A stretch of 64,000 nucleotides of DNA from Diploptera punctata (GCA_030220185.1 JASPKZ010005703.1:682001-746000); one strand, 5' to 3'; numbered from the stretch's first letter, positions 52,513-62,497 are shown. Translations and numbers: made by a program. The notes: generated from the letters alone by a model not told the origin.

Positions 52513-52520
52513 CATCATCA
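52376..52520. repeat. Compound (AAT)n ... (ATT)n ... (ATC)n tract
   Basis: An AAT run at 52,383-52,430 is followed by an ATT run at 52,470-52,510, so the tract is self-complementary and can form a hairpin. It ends in ATCATCATC. Confidence 0.9.
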
Positions 52521-53662
52521 TCATCGTGAGATATTCATGAAACTTGAATGGAATAGATTACAGTAGAAATACTTTCGAAATTTGTATTGACCAACTCATG
52601 GAGAAAAACTATTAGGGAAGCCTAGTCTAGATGGCATTATGATTTTCGGATGGAACTTTAGTAATTAAAACCGGATATTTATCCCCATATAATAATAATA
52701 AGGGTTTTTGTTTTGTTTATAATTATATTTATTTATATGAAGAATGGTCATAAGATTGATTTATAGAATTCAAATTTTTTTATAAGTATAAAAAAAAATA
52801 ACTGGTCAATATAAACTGTTAATACAGTTGGATGTTTTTATAACTGATGCAGTATGTAAAATACTTCAAATATTCAAATTGATAATTTTTATAAAGAAAT
52901 AAATGGGATTGGTGGAATTGGATAGAAGTTAACTTGAAAATACTCCTTCCTTTTCTGTTGGACCAATCAGAACCTAGAGGTTATTACATAATAAAGAAGA
53001 TGGCTACAATACTTGAAGATGGTCGGTCATGTTCAGCGACTGCTCCTTAAAGAATAAGGAAATAATTGTTTATTTTATTGATGTTGGTTGAAAGAAATAG
53101 TGTTAAAAGTATGAAAGATTATATAGTGATATAATAGTCATCCATCTTGGTGAAAAACAGTTTCTAAGTAAAAATATTGAATAATAATTACTGGATTGAC
53201 CGTTAGCATTCGTCATCCATTAAATACATAAAATGATAATCTTCTAGAAGTGAAAAATATCAACCTAAGCCGGAATCTTTTGGAACTTTTAAATTACAAG
53301 ATTCATCTTGACCAAAGTGAGAGTTTTAAATAAACTAACTTATCGTTCAACTGTTAATAAAGTGTTGTTATTTGTGTAAGAAACATTTCCTCATTCCCCT
53401 GAAGAGAGTTATTAGTGCCGTGGCAGATTTAAAGTGGTTTAAGTTATATCACAAATCTTCAACTTCGGATATCTCACTGAGAAACCCAACTTTAAATGTC
53501 TCCACAACGAGGGGCACAAATTAAACACAGCTTCATAATAAACTGGATGTCAGAGATTTGAACTGAAGTCAGATGGACCAATGGAGGATTTGGTGAATGT
53601 ATCACTGAACCTATGGGTTCCATAAGCCTTAGAGCTTGTTAGTTATATGTAGGGTCTAATAT
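52521..53662. other. Unassigned sequence
   Basis: No supported gene. GAACCTATGGGTTCCATAAG near 53,608 resembles the RTE-1 3' terminus (GAACCTACGGGTTCGATAG) and could be its last trace. Confidence 0.4.
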
Positions 53663-53945
53663 TAGCGGACCCGACAGACGTTGTTCTTCCCGAATTTTGA
53701 CTTGCCTTCTACGTATTAGCTGGCAAAAAAAAAAAAAAATCACACAGAAACAATTTCATCACAATTGGTCCAATCGTTTAGGAGAGAGGGGGAAAAATCT
53801 TATAACCCGATCGCAGCGCCAACTACCGGGTCCAATTGTTAATCTAAACCATCCAGAGACCCAATCAAACACAAACAAATATTTCATCAAAATCGGCCCA
53901 GTCCTTAAGGAGGAGTTCAGTGACATAACACACGTACAGAGAATT
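53663..53945 (+). repeat. Element E, short copy
   Basis: Starts TTAGCGGACCCGACAGACGT like 43,634. It contains TAATCTAAACCATCCAGAGA, CACAAACAAATATTTCATCA and AAAATCGGCCCAGTC, and ends AGTTCAGTGACATAACACAC before a (TA)n tract. It has only one unit where the copy at 43,634 has about four. Confidence 0.65.
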
Positions 53946-53983
53946 AGGCTATATATATATATATATATATACATAGGCCTATC

Positions 53984-54457
53984 GTGTCCCAATCAAGTCA
54001 TCCACATTTTAATTAATCATAACTCTCAAAGCATGCGGTATTATGAAATGAGGTTGGTATTAAAAGAAAGACAAACTCAAAGAAATTTTGTTTTCATTGT
54101 TTCAGTTAATTCATCTGTCGCATGTTGGACAATAATGACATAAAACAAAATTACGCTTCCTCAGCAACGAGCACAAACTGTTTTCAGGTATGTAAAAGAT
54201 CGTGAGTTCGCGACTCCAGTACAAGATCTTCATGATTTATGAACCCATCTGGCCATCATCATTAACTTATTCATCCTGTCGCATTGATATCACCACATAT
54301 TGTTCGTGCTACTAATGCTGCACATATAGAGGTGTTTTAATAGGTGGCAATGAAAATTATTTGAGTTTCTGTTTCGTTTAATACCGGCCTCATTTCATAA
54401 TTCCGCATACTTTGTTAGTTATGATTAATTAAAATGTGGGAGATTTGAATGGGACAC
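53984..54457. mobile_element. TIR element M2, ~474 bp, ~115-bp inverted ends
   Basis: Outer ends GTGTCCC and GGGACAC. The left TIR (53,984-54,095) and right TIR (54,340-54,457) align over CACATTTTAATTAATCATAA, GCATGCGGTATTATGAAATG and CTCAAAGAAATTTTG-like blocks. (TA)n tracts flank both sides, consistent with a TA target. A short internal frame reads FRYVKDREFATPVQDLHDL, possibly a transposase remnant. Probably a Tc1/mariner-type non-autonomous element. Confidence 0.75.
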
Positions 54458-54461
54458 TCTG

Positions 54462-54466
<5 letters not shown>

Positions 54467-54503
<37 letters not shown>
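54467..54503. repeat. (TA)n microsatellite
   Basis: About 18 repeats between element M2 and SINE-A. Confidence 0.95.
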
Positions 54504-54504
<1 letters not shown>

Positions 54505-54507
<3 letters not shown>

Positions 54508-54838
54508 ACCGCTGTGGTCTCGAGGTAGCGTGTTGCCTTGTTACGCAGCGGGCCCAGGTTCGATTCCCGGTCGGGACAGGCTCCTGGGTGAGGTTTTTTT
54601 TTGGGGGTTTTTCCTCACCTGTAAGACAAATGTCAGGACGCTTAGGGCCCAACGATCCCCGAAAATCATCCGGCCATCATTATAATCCTTATCATTATCA
54701 TCATCCTTCACCGGTGTGGAAATCAACGGGAAACTACCACATCTATAATTCCCTAGTAAAGCAGCTAAGCATAGCATGAAAATGCTATGATTGCAGTGAA
54801 ACACCTGCCCTCTGGCAGAATTGCTATGGGTGGATATA
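54505..54838 (+). mobile_element. SINE-A, full length, tail type 1
   Basis: Begins ACACCGCTGTGGTCTCGAGG. The hairpin is slightly changed (GTTGCCTTGTTACGCAGC). It has GGTTCGATTCCCGGTCGGG, AAGACAAATGTCAGGACGC and CTTCACCGGTGTGGAAATC, and ends near GCTATGGGTGGATA. Located 22 bp upstream of the RTE-1 insertion. Confidence 0.9.
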
Positions 54839-54885
54839 TATAATGTATTATTGCTTGAAGCCCTCCATGGTATCTTTACCTTGTC

Positions 54886-55197
54886 GTGGTGGAGTGGCTT
54901 GCGTGCTTAAATGATCCTGAGAGCTATGCCGGCGGTAGCATTGCTGCCGATAGGGTTACCCATGCCGGACTGGTCGAAGGTGATAAGCCAGACGAAAAAA
55001 GTACCTTGGGCGAAAGAGTGACGATCTTTCACCGTAAAAATATAACCGTCAAGAAATGCGGACATGGGTTCATCTGGGGTAAAATTTTCCGGAGGTCAAA
55101 TAGTCCCCCATTCGGTTCTCCGGGCGGGGACTACTTCAGGGAACCCATGCCAAAGGCTCAAACACAGGGACATGTTCCTAGGAACATGGAATGTTAG
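54886..55197 (+). CDS. Upstream ORF of RTE-1, 103 codons, overlapping
   Basis: Starts MVEWLACLNDPESYAGGSIA and ends in NMEC, overlapping the endonuclease frame by 134 bp in another phase. No domain is recognised. Some RTE elements have a small ORF1 before the main ORF, and this is the only candidate. It could equally be an untranslated 5' region that happens to be open. Confidence 0.35.
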   Translation: MVEWLACLNDPESYAGGSIAADRVTHAGLVEGDKPDEKSTLGERVTIFHRKNITVKKCGHGFIWGKIFRRSNSPPFGSPGGDYFREPMPKAQTQGHVPRNMEC

Positions 55198-56842
55198 GAC
55201 TTTATACAATAGCGGGGCACTAGAGATATTAACGCGGGAATTAGATAAATCGCCCTTGGATATAGTCGCTTTACAGGAAGTTAGGTGGCCAGGAGAAGGT
55301 AGTCAGGAATCAGGAAGCTTTGCATTATACTATGGGGGTGCAGAAAGACCTGCATTTGGAACGGGTTTTTTAGTCAGAAGGAGGATCCTATCCGCTATCC
55401 GAGATATTAAATTTGTTAGTGATAGGATATCATACATAATTCTAAAGGGTAAACGACATGATTTTATAATTGTAAATGTACATGCCCCCACAGAAGATAA
55501 AGATGACAAGATCAAGGATGAGTTCTATGAAGAATTAGAATGCTTATTTGATAGCCTTTCACGATATCATATGAAAATTGTCTTAGGAGATTTTAATGCA
55601 AAAGTGGGGCGGGAAGATATATTCAAACCAACAATAGGCAAATTCAGTCTTCATGAAGATAGTAACGACAACGGGGTTAGATTAGTCACATTTGCCACAT
55701 CAAAGAATCTCATTGTTAAGAGCACAACATTTCAGCATAAGGATATTCATAAATACACCTGGACGTCCCCAGATGGAGAAACTCGGAACCAGATAGATCA
55801 TGTATTAGTGGATAAACGCTGGCACAGTAGCATCATTGATGTTAGATCAGTTAGAGGGACAGACTGCAATTCGGATCATCATCTGGTCAGAGTGAAAATC
55901 AGACAACGGCTATCGCTTATGAGAGGAACGAACGCTAAAGATGATTCTGTAAAATATGAATTAAAAAACTTGAAAAATGATGGAATGCGGCAAGAATACC
56001 AAATCAAAATTGCTAATAGATTTGAAGTACTGGAATCTTCAGATGGCAATGTGGCAAACGAAGAAGAAACTGATATAAATAAAGAATGGGAGGCAATAAG
56101 AGATACTATTAAATTGTCAGCATCAGAAAGCATAGGTTGTTTAAAAAAGAGGCAAAACAAGAAATGGTTTGATGAGGAATGTGCCGACATTGTAAAGAAA
56201 AGAAAGCTAGCAAAAATTAAATGGTTACACGAGACAAATGAGGTAAATTTAGAGCAATTGGGTAGTGTTAGGCGGGAAACCACCAAGTTACTAAAGAGTA
56301 AAAAGAGGGAATATTTGAGAGAGAAGATTAATGATCTTGAAATGAATGCAAAAAATAGGAACATTAGAGAATTATATCAGGGAATTAGTATAGAGAAGAA
56401 GGGGTTTCAGGCTAGAACAAACATAATTCGGAATGAAAATGGGGATATGATTGCAGATTCTAAGAGTGTATTAAATAGATGGAAAGGTTACTTTAATCAG
56501 CTATTAAATGTACATACAGAACAGGACATTGAGGAGGATAAGTTACAGACAGCAGAAATGCTAGTCGCAGAGCCAAGTGCATTAGAGGTTGAAATGGCGA
56601 TTGAAAAATTGAAGATGTATAAAGCATCAGGTTCAGATGAGATCCCAGCAGAACTGATAAAATCAGGGGGAGAAAAATTGATGGACAAGATACGATGGTT
56701 GCTTAGTATGATTTGGGAAAAAGAAGCTCTTCCAGATGAATGGAAGGAATCAATTATCATACCAATTTATAAGAAAGGAGATAAAACTGATTGCAACAAC
56801 TACAGGGCATCTCATTACTTTCAACTTCGTACAAAATTCTAA
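55064..56842 (+). CDS. RTE-1 endonuclease and N-terminal RT (frameshifted)
   Basis: 592 codons. Residues ~40-275 are an APE-like endonuclease: GTWNVRT (Asn ~43), LQEVRW (Glu ~72), LGDFNAKVG (Asp ~175, Asn ~177), NQIDHVLV (Asp ~244) and the catalytic SDHH (269-272). A charged linker follows, then RT motifs ASGSDEIPAELIKSGG (~523) and WKESIIIPIYKKGD. At NNYR the frame is lost through a missing G, and 12 aberrant codons precede the stop. A later start at 55,170 (MFLGTWNVRT) would retain the whole endonuclease. It nicks target DNA for target-primed reverse transcription. Confidence 0.93.
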   Translation: MGSSGVKFSGGQIVPHSVLRAGTTSGNPCQRLKHRDMFLGTWNVRTLYNSGALEILTRELDKSPLDIVALQEVRWPGEGSQESGSFALYYGGAERPAFGTGFLVRRRILSAIRDIKFVSDRISYIILKGKRHDFIIVNVHAPTEDKDDKIKDEFYEELECLFDSLSRYHMKIVLGDFNAKVGREDIFKPTIGKFSLHEDSNDNGVRLVTFATSKNLIVKSTTFQHKDIHKYTWTSPDGETRNQIDHVLVDKRWHSSIIDVRSVRGTDCNSDHHLVRVKIRQRLSLMRGTNAKDDSVKYELKNLKNDGMRQEYQIKIANRFEVLESSDGNVANEEETDINKEWEAIRDTIKLSASESIGCLKKRQNKKWFDEECADIVKKRKLAKIKWLHETNEVNLEQLGSVRRETTKLLKSKKREYLREKINDLEMNAKNRNIRELYQGISIEKKGFQARTNIIRNENGDMIADSKSVLNRWKGYFNQLLNVHTEQDIEEDKLQTAEMLVAEPSALEVEMAIEKLKMYKASGSDEIPAELIKSGGEKLMDKIRWLLSMIWEKEALPDEWKESIIIPIYKKGDKTDCNNYRASHYFQLRTKF

Positions 56843-58101
56843 CAAATATATTAGTAAGCAGACTTACTCCCTATATTGATGACATTCTAGGAGATCATCA
56901 ATGTGCATTTAGAAGAAACAGGTCTACAACAGATCAGATTTTCAGTATAAGACAGATTTTAGAGAAGAAATGGGAATATAATGGTACTGTACATCAACTA
57001 TATGTAGACTTCAAAAAAGCATATGATTCAATTAAGAGGGAGAAGTTATATAGTATCCTGCTGGAGTTCGGAATTCCTAAAAAGTTAGTTAGATTTATAC
57101 GAATGTGTCTAAATAGCTCAAAGAGTAGGGTGCGTGTAGGCAAACAGTTTTCAGACACTTTTGAAATCCAGAATGGGCTGAAGCAAGGAGATGCACTATC
57201 TCCTCTACTATTTAATTTTGTACTAGAGCATGCCATTAAATCTTTAGAGAATGAGGAAGGCTTACAACTCAATGGTATTAATAAGCTGTTAGTTTATGCT
57301 GATGATGTAGTACTACTGGCCGATAGCGAGGAGATACTAAAGGCCAACACGCACACACTATTGAGTAACACTAAGAAATTAGGACTGGAAGTAAATATCA
57401 GTAAAACTAAACATATGGTCACACGTAGAAATTCAGTATATAATGGAAATGGACAGCTAATGACAAATGAGGGAAATTTTGAGGAAGTGGCTGAATTCAA
57501 ATACCTAGGAACAATAATCACAAATAGGAATGAGATGCACAAAGAAATGAAACATAGACTCAATTCTGGAAATGCATGCTATTATGCATTGCAGAGACTT
57601 TTGATGTCCCAACTCCTTTCAAAAAACGTTAAGCTGAAGATATATAAAACTATTATTCTACCAGTTATATTATATGGGTGCGAAACATGGACTCTTACTT
57701 TAAGGGAGGAAAAGAGATTACGAGTATTTGAGAATAAAGTTCTTAGGAAAATTTTTGGACCAAAGAGAGATGAACAGACAGGTGAATGGAGAAGACTACA
57801 TAACAATGAACTACATGGTCTTTATAGGAAGCCAGATATAATAAGAACAGTTAAGTCTCGTAGACTGCGATGGGCAGGACATGTTGCGCGTATGGGGAAT
57901 GAAAGACGTGCATGGAAGCTTCTTGTAGGAAAGCCAGAGGGAAAACGCCCAGTTGGTAGACCAAGAATGAGGTGGGAGAACAACATTAACTATGATTTAA
58001 GGGAAGTAGGTTATACAGGGAATGATTGGAAAGCATTAGCTCAGGATAGGGATGTATGGAGAGCTTATGTCCGCGCGGTCATGAACCTTCGGGTTCGATA
58101 G
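56791..58101 (+). CDS. RTE-1 reverse transcriptase, C-terminal part
   Basis: 436 codons, overlapping the upstream frame. True homology starts at GISLLSTSYK. It has FRRNRSTTDQ (~40), motif A YVDFKKAYD (71-79), GLKQGDALSPLLFN (129-142), catalytic YADD (169-172), a thumb/connection region, KNVKLKIYKTIILP, the KSRRLRWAGHVARMGNERR block and GRPRMRWENNINYDLRE near the C-terminus. It ends MNLRVR, and the stop lies 20 bp before the tail. All RT catalytic residues are present. Without the upstream frame it would have no initiation signal of its own. Confidence 0.93.
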   Translation: MQQLQGISLLSTSYKILTNILVSRLTPYIDDILGDHQCAFRRNRSTTDQIFSIRQILEKKWEYNGTVHQLYVDFKKAYDSIKREKLYSILLEFGIPKKLVRFIRMCLNSSKSRVRVGKQFSDTFEIQNGLKQGDALSPLLFNFVLEHAIKSLENEEGLQLNGINKLLVYADDVVLLADSEEILKANTHTLLSNTKKLGLEVNISKTKHMVTRRNSVYNGNGQLMTNEGNFEEVAEFKYLGTIITNRNEMHKEMKHRLNSGNACYYALQRLLMSQLLSKNVKLKIYKTIILPVILYGCETWTLTLREEKRLRVFENKVLRKIFGPKRDEQTGEWRRLHNNELHGLYRKPDIIRTVKSRRLRWAGHVARMGNERRAWKLLVGKPEGKRPVGRPRMRWENNINYDLREVGYTGNDWKALAQDRDVWRAYVRAVMNLRVR

Positions 58102-58139
58102 TGCCAGGGAGTAAGTAAGTAAGTATTATTGCTTGAAGA

Positions 58140-58370
58140 TCAGTCCCGGTGGGCTATAGAATATCAAGGTCGCCTCTCATTCCGAAATTCACGAGTTCAA
58201 AACCGGCGGAGGGCGATGGATTTTTTTCAGGTCGTAAAACATTAGAATATGGTCTCCATCGGAAGGAAACTAAGACATGAGTCTCGTGTAATAGATTTAC
58301 GGCACGTAAAAATACCTCATATCTCAAATAAGAGGCATTTGCGGATAATTTATCGAACCCCTCACTCTCT
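58140..58370 (+). mobile_element. SINE-G-like element
   Basis: The tRNA-like B box CGAGTTCAAAACCGGCGG is followed by GGGCGATGGATTTTTTTCAGG, TAGAATATGGTCTCCATCGG, ACTAAGACATGAGTCTCGTG and TACGGCACGTAAAAATACC. The same block order is seen at 49,600-49,790. It begins right after the RTE-1 TSD, so RTE-1 inserted at or near its 5' edge. Confidence 0.55.
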
Positions 58371-58675
58371 TATATCAGTTATTACGCAAATGACGTGATA
58401 AATATACAAGTAAGCCTACTGTTATTGCATGAAGTTGCTACATGTACTTGAAAGCCATCAATAGCCGGGTTTCTAAGAAGCACAGTTTATGCTGAGGGAA
58501 TTGCACAATGAATATTTTTATGTTAGTTCCAGGAAAATTAGAGGAAAACGTGTAAATCACAGTTAAAGATAAATGATCACTTTTGTCAGAAATTATATTT
58601 CCTATATCAGCTTTAGAATTTAAAAGGAAAATGATGAGATAACACAATCAAGTCTTCTTCTTGTAAGTTCTTGTT
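58371..58675. other. Unassigned sequence
   Basis: No supported feature. Confidence 0.4.
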
Positions 58676-58965
58676 TCTCTCAACGAGACTTAGGCATTCT
58701 TCCACTACAGGGAAGAGACTGAACAATTCTACTTGTTTTCGGATAGATGTCATTGAGTGACCCGGGATCAGCGTTCCGCCTCATAGTGACATCTAGGAAA
58801 AGAAGGTAGTACTAGGTTAGGAAAAGTCCGTAAAATTTTCCTTAGAGGCCTTTTATTCAGGCTTAAGTATCTTTTACTAGCCTGAAAATCTTCAGACTCG
58901 GGATCCACTGCTTAAAGTCTCCCCGGAGGACCTGCTCTTTGAATTTTTTATACTAAAAGAAATCC
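58676..58965 (-). mobile_element. SINE-F, antisense, head missing
   Basis: Collinear with 22,745-23,035: CAACGAGACTTAGGCATTC, ACTTGTTTTCGGATAGATGT, CAGCGTTCCGCCTCATAGTG and GGTAGTACTAGG. The tRNA-like head present at 23,050-23,130 is absent. Confidence 0.7.
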
Positions 58966-59335
58966 ATTCGCCCCATTGGAGTAATTGTAAATGTAACCCT
59001 CTACTCGTGCCAGGAGTAATGTCAGGTCGAAGCTTGAGATGAGATGAATCCCTTATTATAGAAGATTTCGCGGATGCCGGCTGACTACGCATATACATTT
59101 TTATAAGTTATTTATGTTTAAACGTATTGTGGATTTAAAATTGGTTAATAATTTAAGTATGTTGTAACATCACAGGGGCAGATTAAATTAAATGGATGAG
59201 TATGGAGAAGTGGTAGGATAAAGTTTTTTGGAGGGGAAAATGGGAGAAACTCCCAGAAAGATCTTGTCCTGGCTCCAATTCGTCCATCACGAAACCGATA
59301 TGTAGTCATCGAGATGCAAATTCGGCAATAACTTA
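58966..59335. other. Unassigned sequence
   Basis: No supported feature. Confidence 0.4.
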
Positions 59336-60266
59336 TCTAAGATATAAAAATGAATGTTTGTTTGTTTGTTCGTACTTCATGCACGGCCATATCGTTGATC
59401 TGATTGTGATGGGGCTTTTTGCAAAATGTTCAGGAGATTCCGGATGAACTAGGCTATAAGAGTGTTGTGATACTACACCATTAAACATCGCCATTTGTAG
59501 TGGAAAACGTGACAAAAGTAGCTCCTTGGACGCTTAAATGGCTTACGCTGCCTAAAGCATAACAAATACACAACATTAATGTACAGAGAATTGAATATCT
59601 CAAAACTCTCTACAAAAAAGTCCACAACAGCATATGTTTATCTCTTACGGATAACTCACAATAACAATTTTTGTCTTTCATTAATGCCAAGAAGATCGAG
59701 ACAAGTACATAGATTCCTGTGCAATCGGGTATTCTTTTACGGGTGACTCACAACAACGAATTGTGTCTTTTAGCTCATTTATGCCAAGAAGATCGAGATA
59801 AGTAGATTCCCGGGCAACATCAGGTAATCAGTAAGGGAATCTTAAATAATTACGATATACATTTATAATTATTTTTCATTTTACTTATTCAACTAATCAT
59901 AAGAAGTACATTAATTTTTGTCCTTTTTGCAATTTAAATGAAGATATGGAAAGAAACCATCTCCTCCGTTGTCCAGCTTTTGTAGAAGAGACCAGCCTTT
60001 CTGCTAAATATTGGAGTGCAAGAGAGCGAATGATTTCATTATCAAGTGCTCGACATTAGATACCAACCAACCAACCATTTTTGTCTTTCAGCACATTTAT
60101 GCCAAGAAGATTGGGATGAGTAGATTCCCGGATAACGCCGGGCAATCAACATGTGGTATCTAAAAAATATAAATTTATAATTATTTTTACTTTTACTTAT
60201 TCAACTAAACATAAAAGCACATTAATTTTCATTGATTTAGGCGTAGCAGCGCACGCCGGGTGTATT
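59336..60266 (+). mobile_element. Helitron-like element, second copy
   Basis: Begins TCTAAGATATAAAAATGAATG after an A and ends near GCGCACGCCGGGTGTATTA, matching the ends of the element at 10,050-12,287. It shares GATTGTGATGGGGCTTTTTG, CAAAATGTTCAGGAGATTCC, GCTTAAATGGCTTACGCTGC, AACAGCATATGTTTATCT and CCCGGGCAAC blocks, but lacks the extra 1.1-kb palindrome segment. The 3' CTRR is not recognisable. A LINE fragment interrupts it at 59,923-60,076. Confidence 0.6.
59923..60076 (+). mobile_element. Non-LTR retrotransposon 3' fragment with zinc-knuckle tail
   Basis: Reads CPFCNLNEDMERNHLLRCP, then FVEETSLSAKYWSARERM, a short tail and a stop, followed by (CCAA)n. The CxxC...H...C pattern is the C-terminal zinc knuckle of Jockey/R1/I-type elements, so it is not RTE. 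ATTTTTGTC at 59,914-59,922 and 60,077-60,085 is a likely TSD. Confidence 0.7.
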
Positions 60267-60647
60267 ATGAATAGAGATCATTTGGTGTCCTTAGAAACCC
60301 CAAGCAATGCAACCTACAGTCCTGTGGTTTGTGTATGGAGTGAAGCTCATAGTACATGTCATTTGAAACAGTGACATGTTTACAGTCATACGTTGTAATT
60401 TATAGAAACTCGTAAAGTTAAAATAATTTTCGTTACATAAGTACTAAACTATATGGCACTTAAATGTGCCAGTTTAGGTGCACATATAAACACTACTGCA
60501 TGCGGGAGGGACTTCCCTGTTGCTTCAACCTATTCTGATTCGTATGTTCTCAGAACAAAGCGAAGCTAATACTCTTAAAACTCCAATTGTGTTACAAATG
60601 TTTTTATCTTGCGGAGGACAGGAAGTCACCTATAGAACAATTATTCC
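60267..60647. other. Unassigned sequence
   Basis: No supported feature. Confidence 0.4.
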
Positions 60648-61121
60648 AAATATGTCCTAACTTCTCTCAAATTAACGTTAAAGTAAAAATATATAAAACT
60701 GTTATTCTACTAGTTATATAATATGGATACGAAACATAGACTCTTAGTTATTTTAAGGGCGGACAAAAGATTACGAGTATTTGAGAATAAATATCTTAGG
60801 AAACGTTTGGGCCAAAGAGAGATGAACAGACAAGCGAATGGAGAAGACTCCTTAACAGTGAGCTGCACGATCTTTATAGGACACCAGATATAATAAGAAC
60901 AGCCAAGTCTCGTAGACTACGATGATCAGGACATGTCGCACGAATGGGGAATGAAACAGGGGCATGGAAGCTTCTTGTATGGAAATCAGAGGTGGGAGGA
61001 TATCATTAACCATGATTTGAGATAAGTATCTTATACAGGGGATGATTGGAAGGCGTTGGCTCAGGATAGGGCGGTATCGAGAGCTGATATCCATGCAACC
61101 ATGAACCTTCGTGTTCGATAC
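60648..61121 (+). mobile_element. RTE-1 LINE 3' end, old copy
   Basis: Collinear with 57,620-58,100: KLKIYKTVILLVI-like start, RLRVFENKYL, GEWRRLLNSELHDL, KSRRLR with a TGA instead of the Trp codon, then an internal ~30-bp deletion across the GRPRMRW motif. It ends MNLRVR-like without the usual tail. Confidence 0.88.
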
Positions 61122-61122
61122 A

Positions 61123-61301
61123 ACTAATTTTCTCCAAATCATTCCCTGTTTAATTTACCTTCCTCAGATCATTGTTAATATAAGCCTATTTTACAACCTC
61201 ATTCTAGTTCTATCTACTGGGCGATTTCCCTCTGGTTATCCTTCAAGAAGTTTCCATCCTTGCCACATGCCCTGATCATCACAGTCTACAAGACATAACT
61301 A
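61123..61301 (-). mobile_element. Old RTE-1 copy, segment 1 of 4
   Basis: Minus-strand RTE-1 3' region, diverged and lacking its 3' terminus. It is interrupted at ACAAGACATAACTA by a younger RTE-1 and resumes at 62,512, 62,967 and 63,566. Confidence 0.85.
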
Positions 61302-62497
61302 ACTAACTAACTCACTGGCACTATCGAATCCGTAGGTCCATGGCCGCACGGACATAAGCTTTCCATACATCCCTATCCTGAGCTAATGTTTTTCAATCAT
61401 CTCCTGTATAATCAATCTACTTCCCTCAAATCATAGTTAATGTTATTCTCCTATCACATTCTTGGTCTACCAACTGGGCGTTTTTCCTCTGGTTTTCCTA
61501 CAAGAAGCTTCCATGCACGTCTTTCATTCCCCATTCGTGCCACATGTCCTGCCCATCGCAGTCTATGAGACATAACTGTTCTCATTATATCTGTCTTCCT
61601 ATAAAGACCATGTAGTTCACTGTTATGTAGTTCTTCTCCGTTCACCTGTCTGATCATGTCTCTTTGGTCCAAAACTTTTCCTAAGTACTTTATTCTCAAA
61701 TATTCGTAATCTCCTTTCTTCCCTTAAAGTAAGAGTCCATGTTTCGCATCCATATAATATAACTGGTAGAATAATAGTTTTATATATTTTCAGTTTAACG
61801 ATTTTTGAAAGGAGTCAGAACGTCAAGAGTCCCTGTAATGCATAATAGCACGCATTTCCAGAATTGAGCCTATGTTTAATTTCTCTGTGCATCTCATTCC
61901 TATTTGTGATTATTGTTCCTAGGTATTTGAATTCTGCCACCTCCTCAAAATTTCCCTCATTTGTAATTAGCTGTCCATTTCCATTATATAATATATTTCT
62001 ATGTGTGACCATATATTTAGTTTTATTGATATTTACTTCCAGTCCCATTTTCTTAGTGTTACTGAATAGTACGTGTGTGTTGGCCTTAAGTATTTTCTCG
62101 CTATCGCCCAATAGTACTACATCATCAGCATAAACTAACAGCTTATTAATACCATTGAGTTGTAGGCCTTCTTCATCCTCTGATGATTTGATGGCATACT
62201 CTAGTACAAAATTAAATAGTAGAGGAGATGTGTATCTCCTTGCTTCAACCCATTCTGGATTTCGAAAGTATCCGTAAACTGTTTGCCTATACGCACCCTA
62301 CTCTTTGTGCCATTTACACACATTCGTATAACTAACTTTTTAGGAATTCCGAACTCTAGCAGGATACTATATAACTTCTCCCTCTTAATTGAATCGTATG
62401 CCTTTTTGAAGTCTACGTATAGTTGATTCAATTTATTTTCTAAAATCTGTCTTAAGCTAAAAATCTGATCTGTTGTAGACCTGTTTCTTCTAAATCC
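61302..62497 (-). mobile_element. Younger RTE-1 inserted in the old copy, 14-bp TSD
   Basis: Flanked by ACAAGACATAACTA at 61,288-61,301 and 62,498-62,511. It has a (GTTA)n tail at the left and truncation upstream of the FRRNRSTTDQ motif at the right. Two long frames remain: GDSEKILKANTHVLFSNTKK onward and RRNRSTTDQIFSLRQILE through YVDFKKAYDSIK. YADD is present at 62,121-62,133 on the minus strand. Small deletions mark it as inactive. Confidence 0.95.

Larger units (their letters stand above)
54861..58122 (+). mobile_element. RTE-1, full-length RTE-like LINE (3.26 kb) with 16-bp TSD
   Basis: Bounded by identical GTATTATTGCTTGAAG at 54,845-54,860 and 58,123-58,138. It has a 5' region of about 0.2-0.3 kb, a single endonuclease-RT coding region, almost no 3' UTR and a (GTAA)3 tail, all as in the RTE clade. 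The only lesion I see in the coding region is one missing G in the run at 56,805-56,807. The TSDs are perfect, so insertion is recent. It is the parent-type sequence for at least twelve other fragments in this window. It has no LTR, no envelope and no RNase H domain. Confidence 0.96.

Noticed and set aside
52328..52540. 70-codon hydrophobic Ile-rich frame
   Set aside because: Translation of (AAT)n/(ATT)n; a false membrane protein.
57294..57806. Minus-strand frames opposite the RTE-1 RT that recur at 5,888, 45,453 and 61,864
   Set aside because: They recur only because the RTE-1 sense strand recurs. They are shadows of the RT frame.
54861..58122. Retrovirus or LTR retrotransposon
   Set aside because: No LTRs, protease, integrase or RNase H. 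APE endonuclease plus RT, a variable 16-bp TSD and a simple-repeat tail identify a non-LTR RTE-type LINE.
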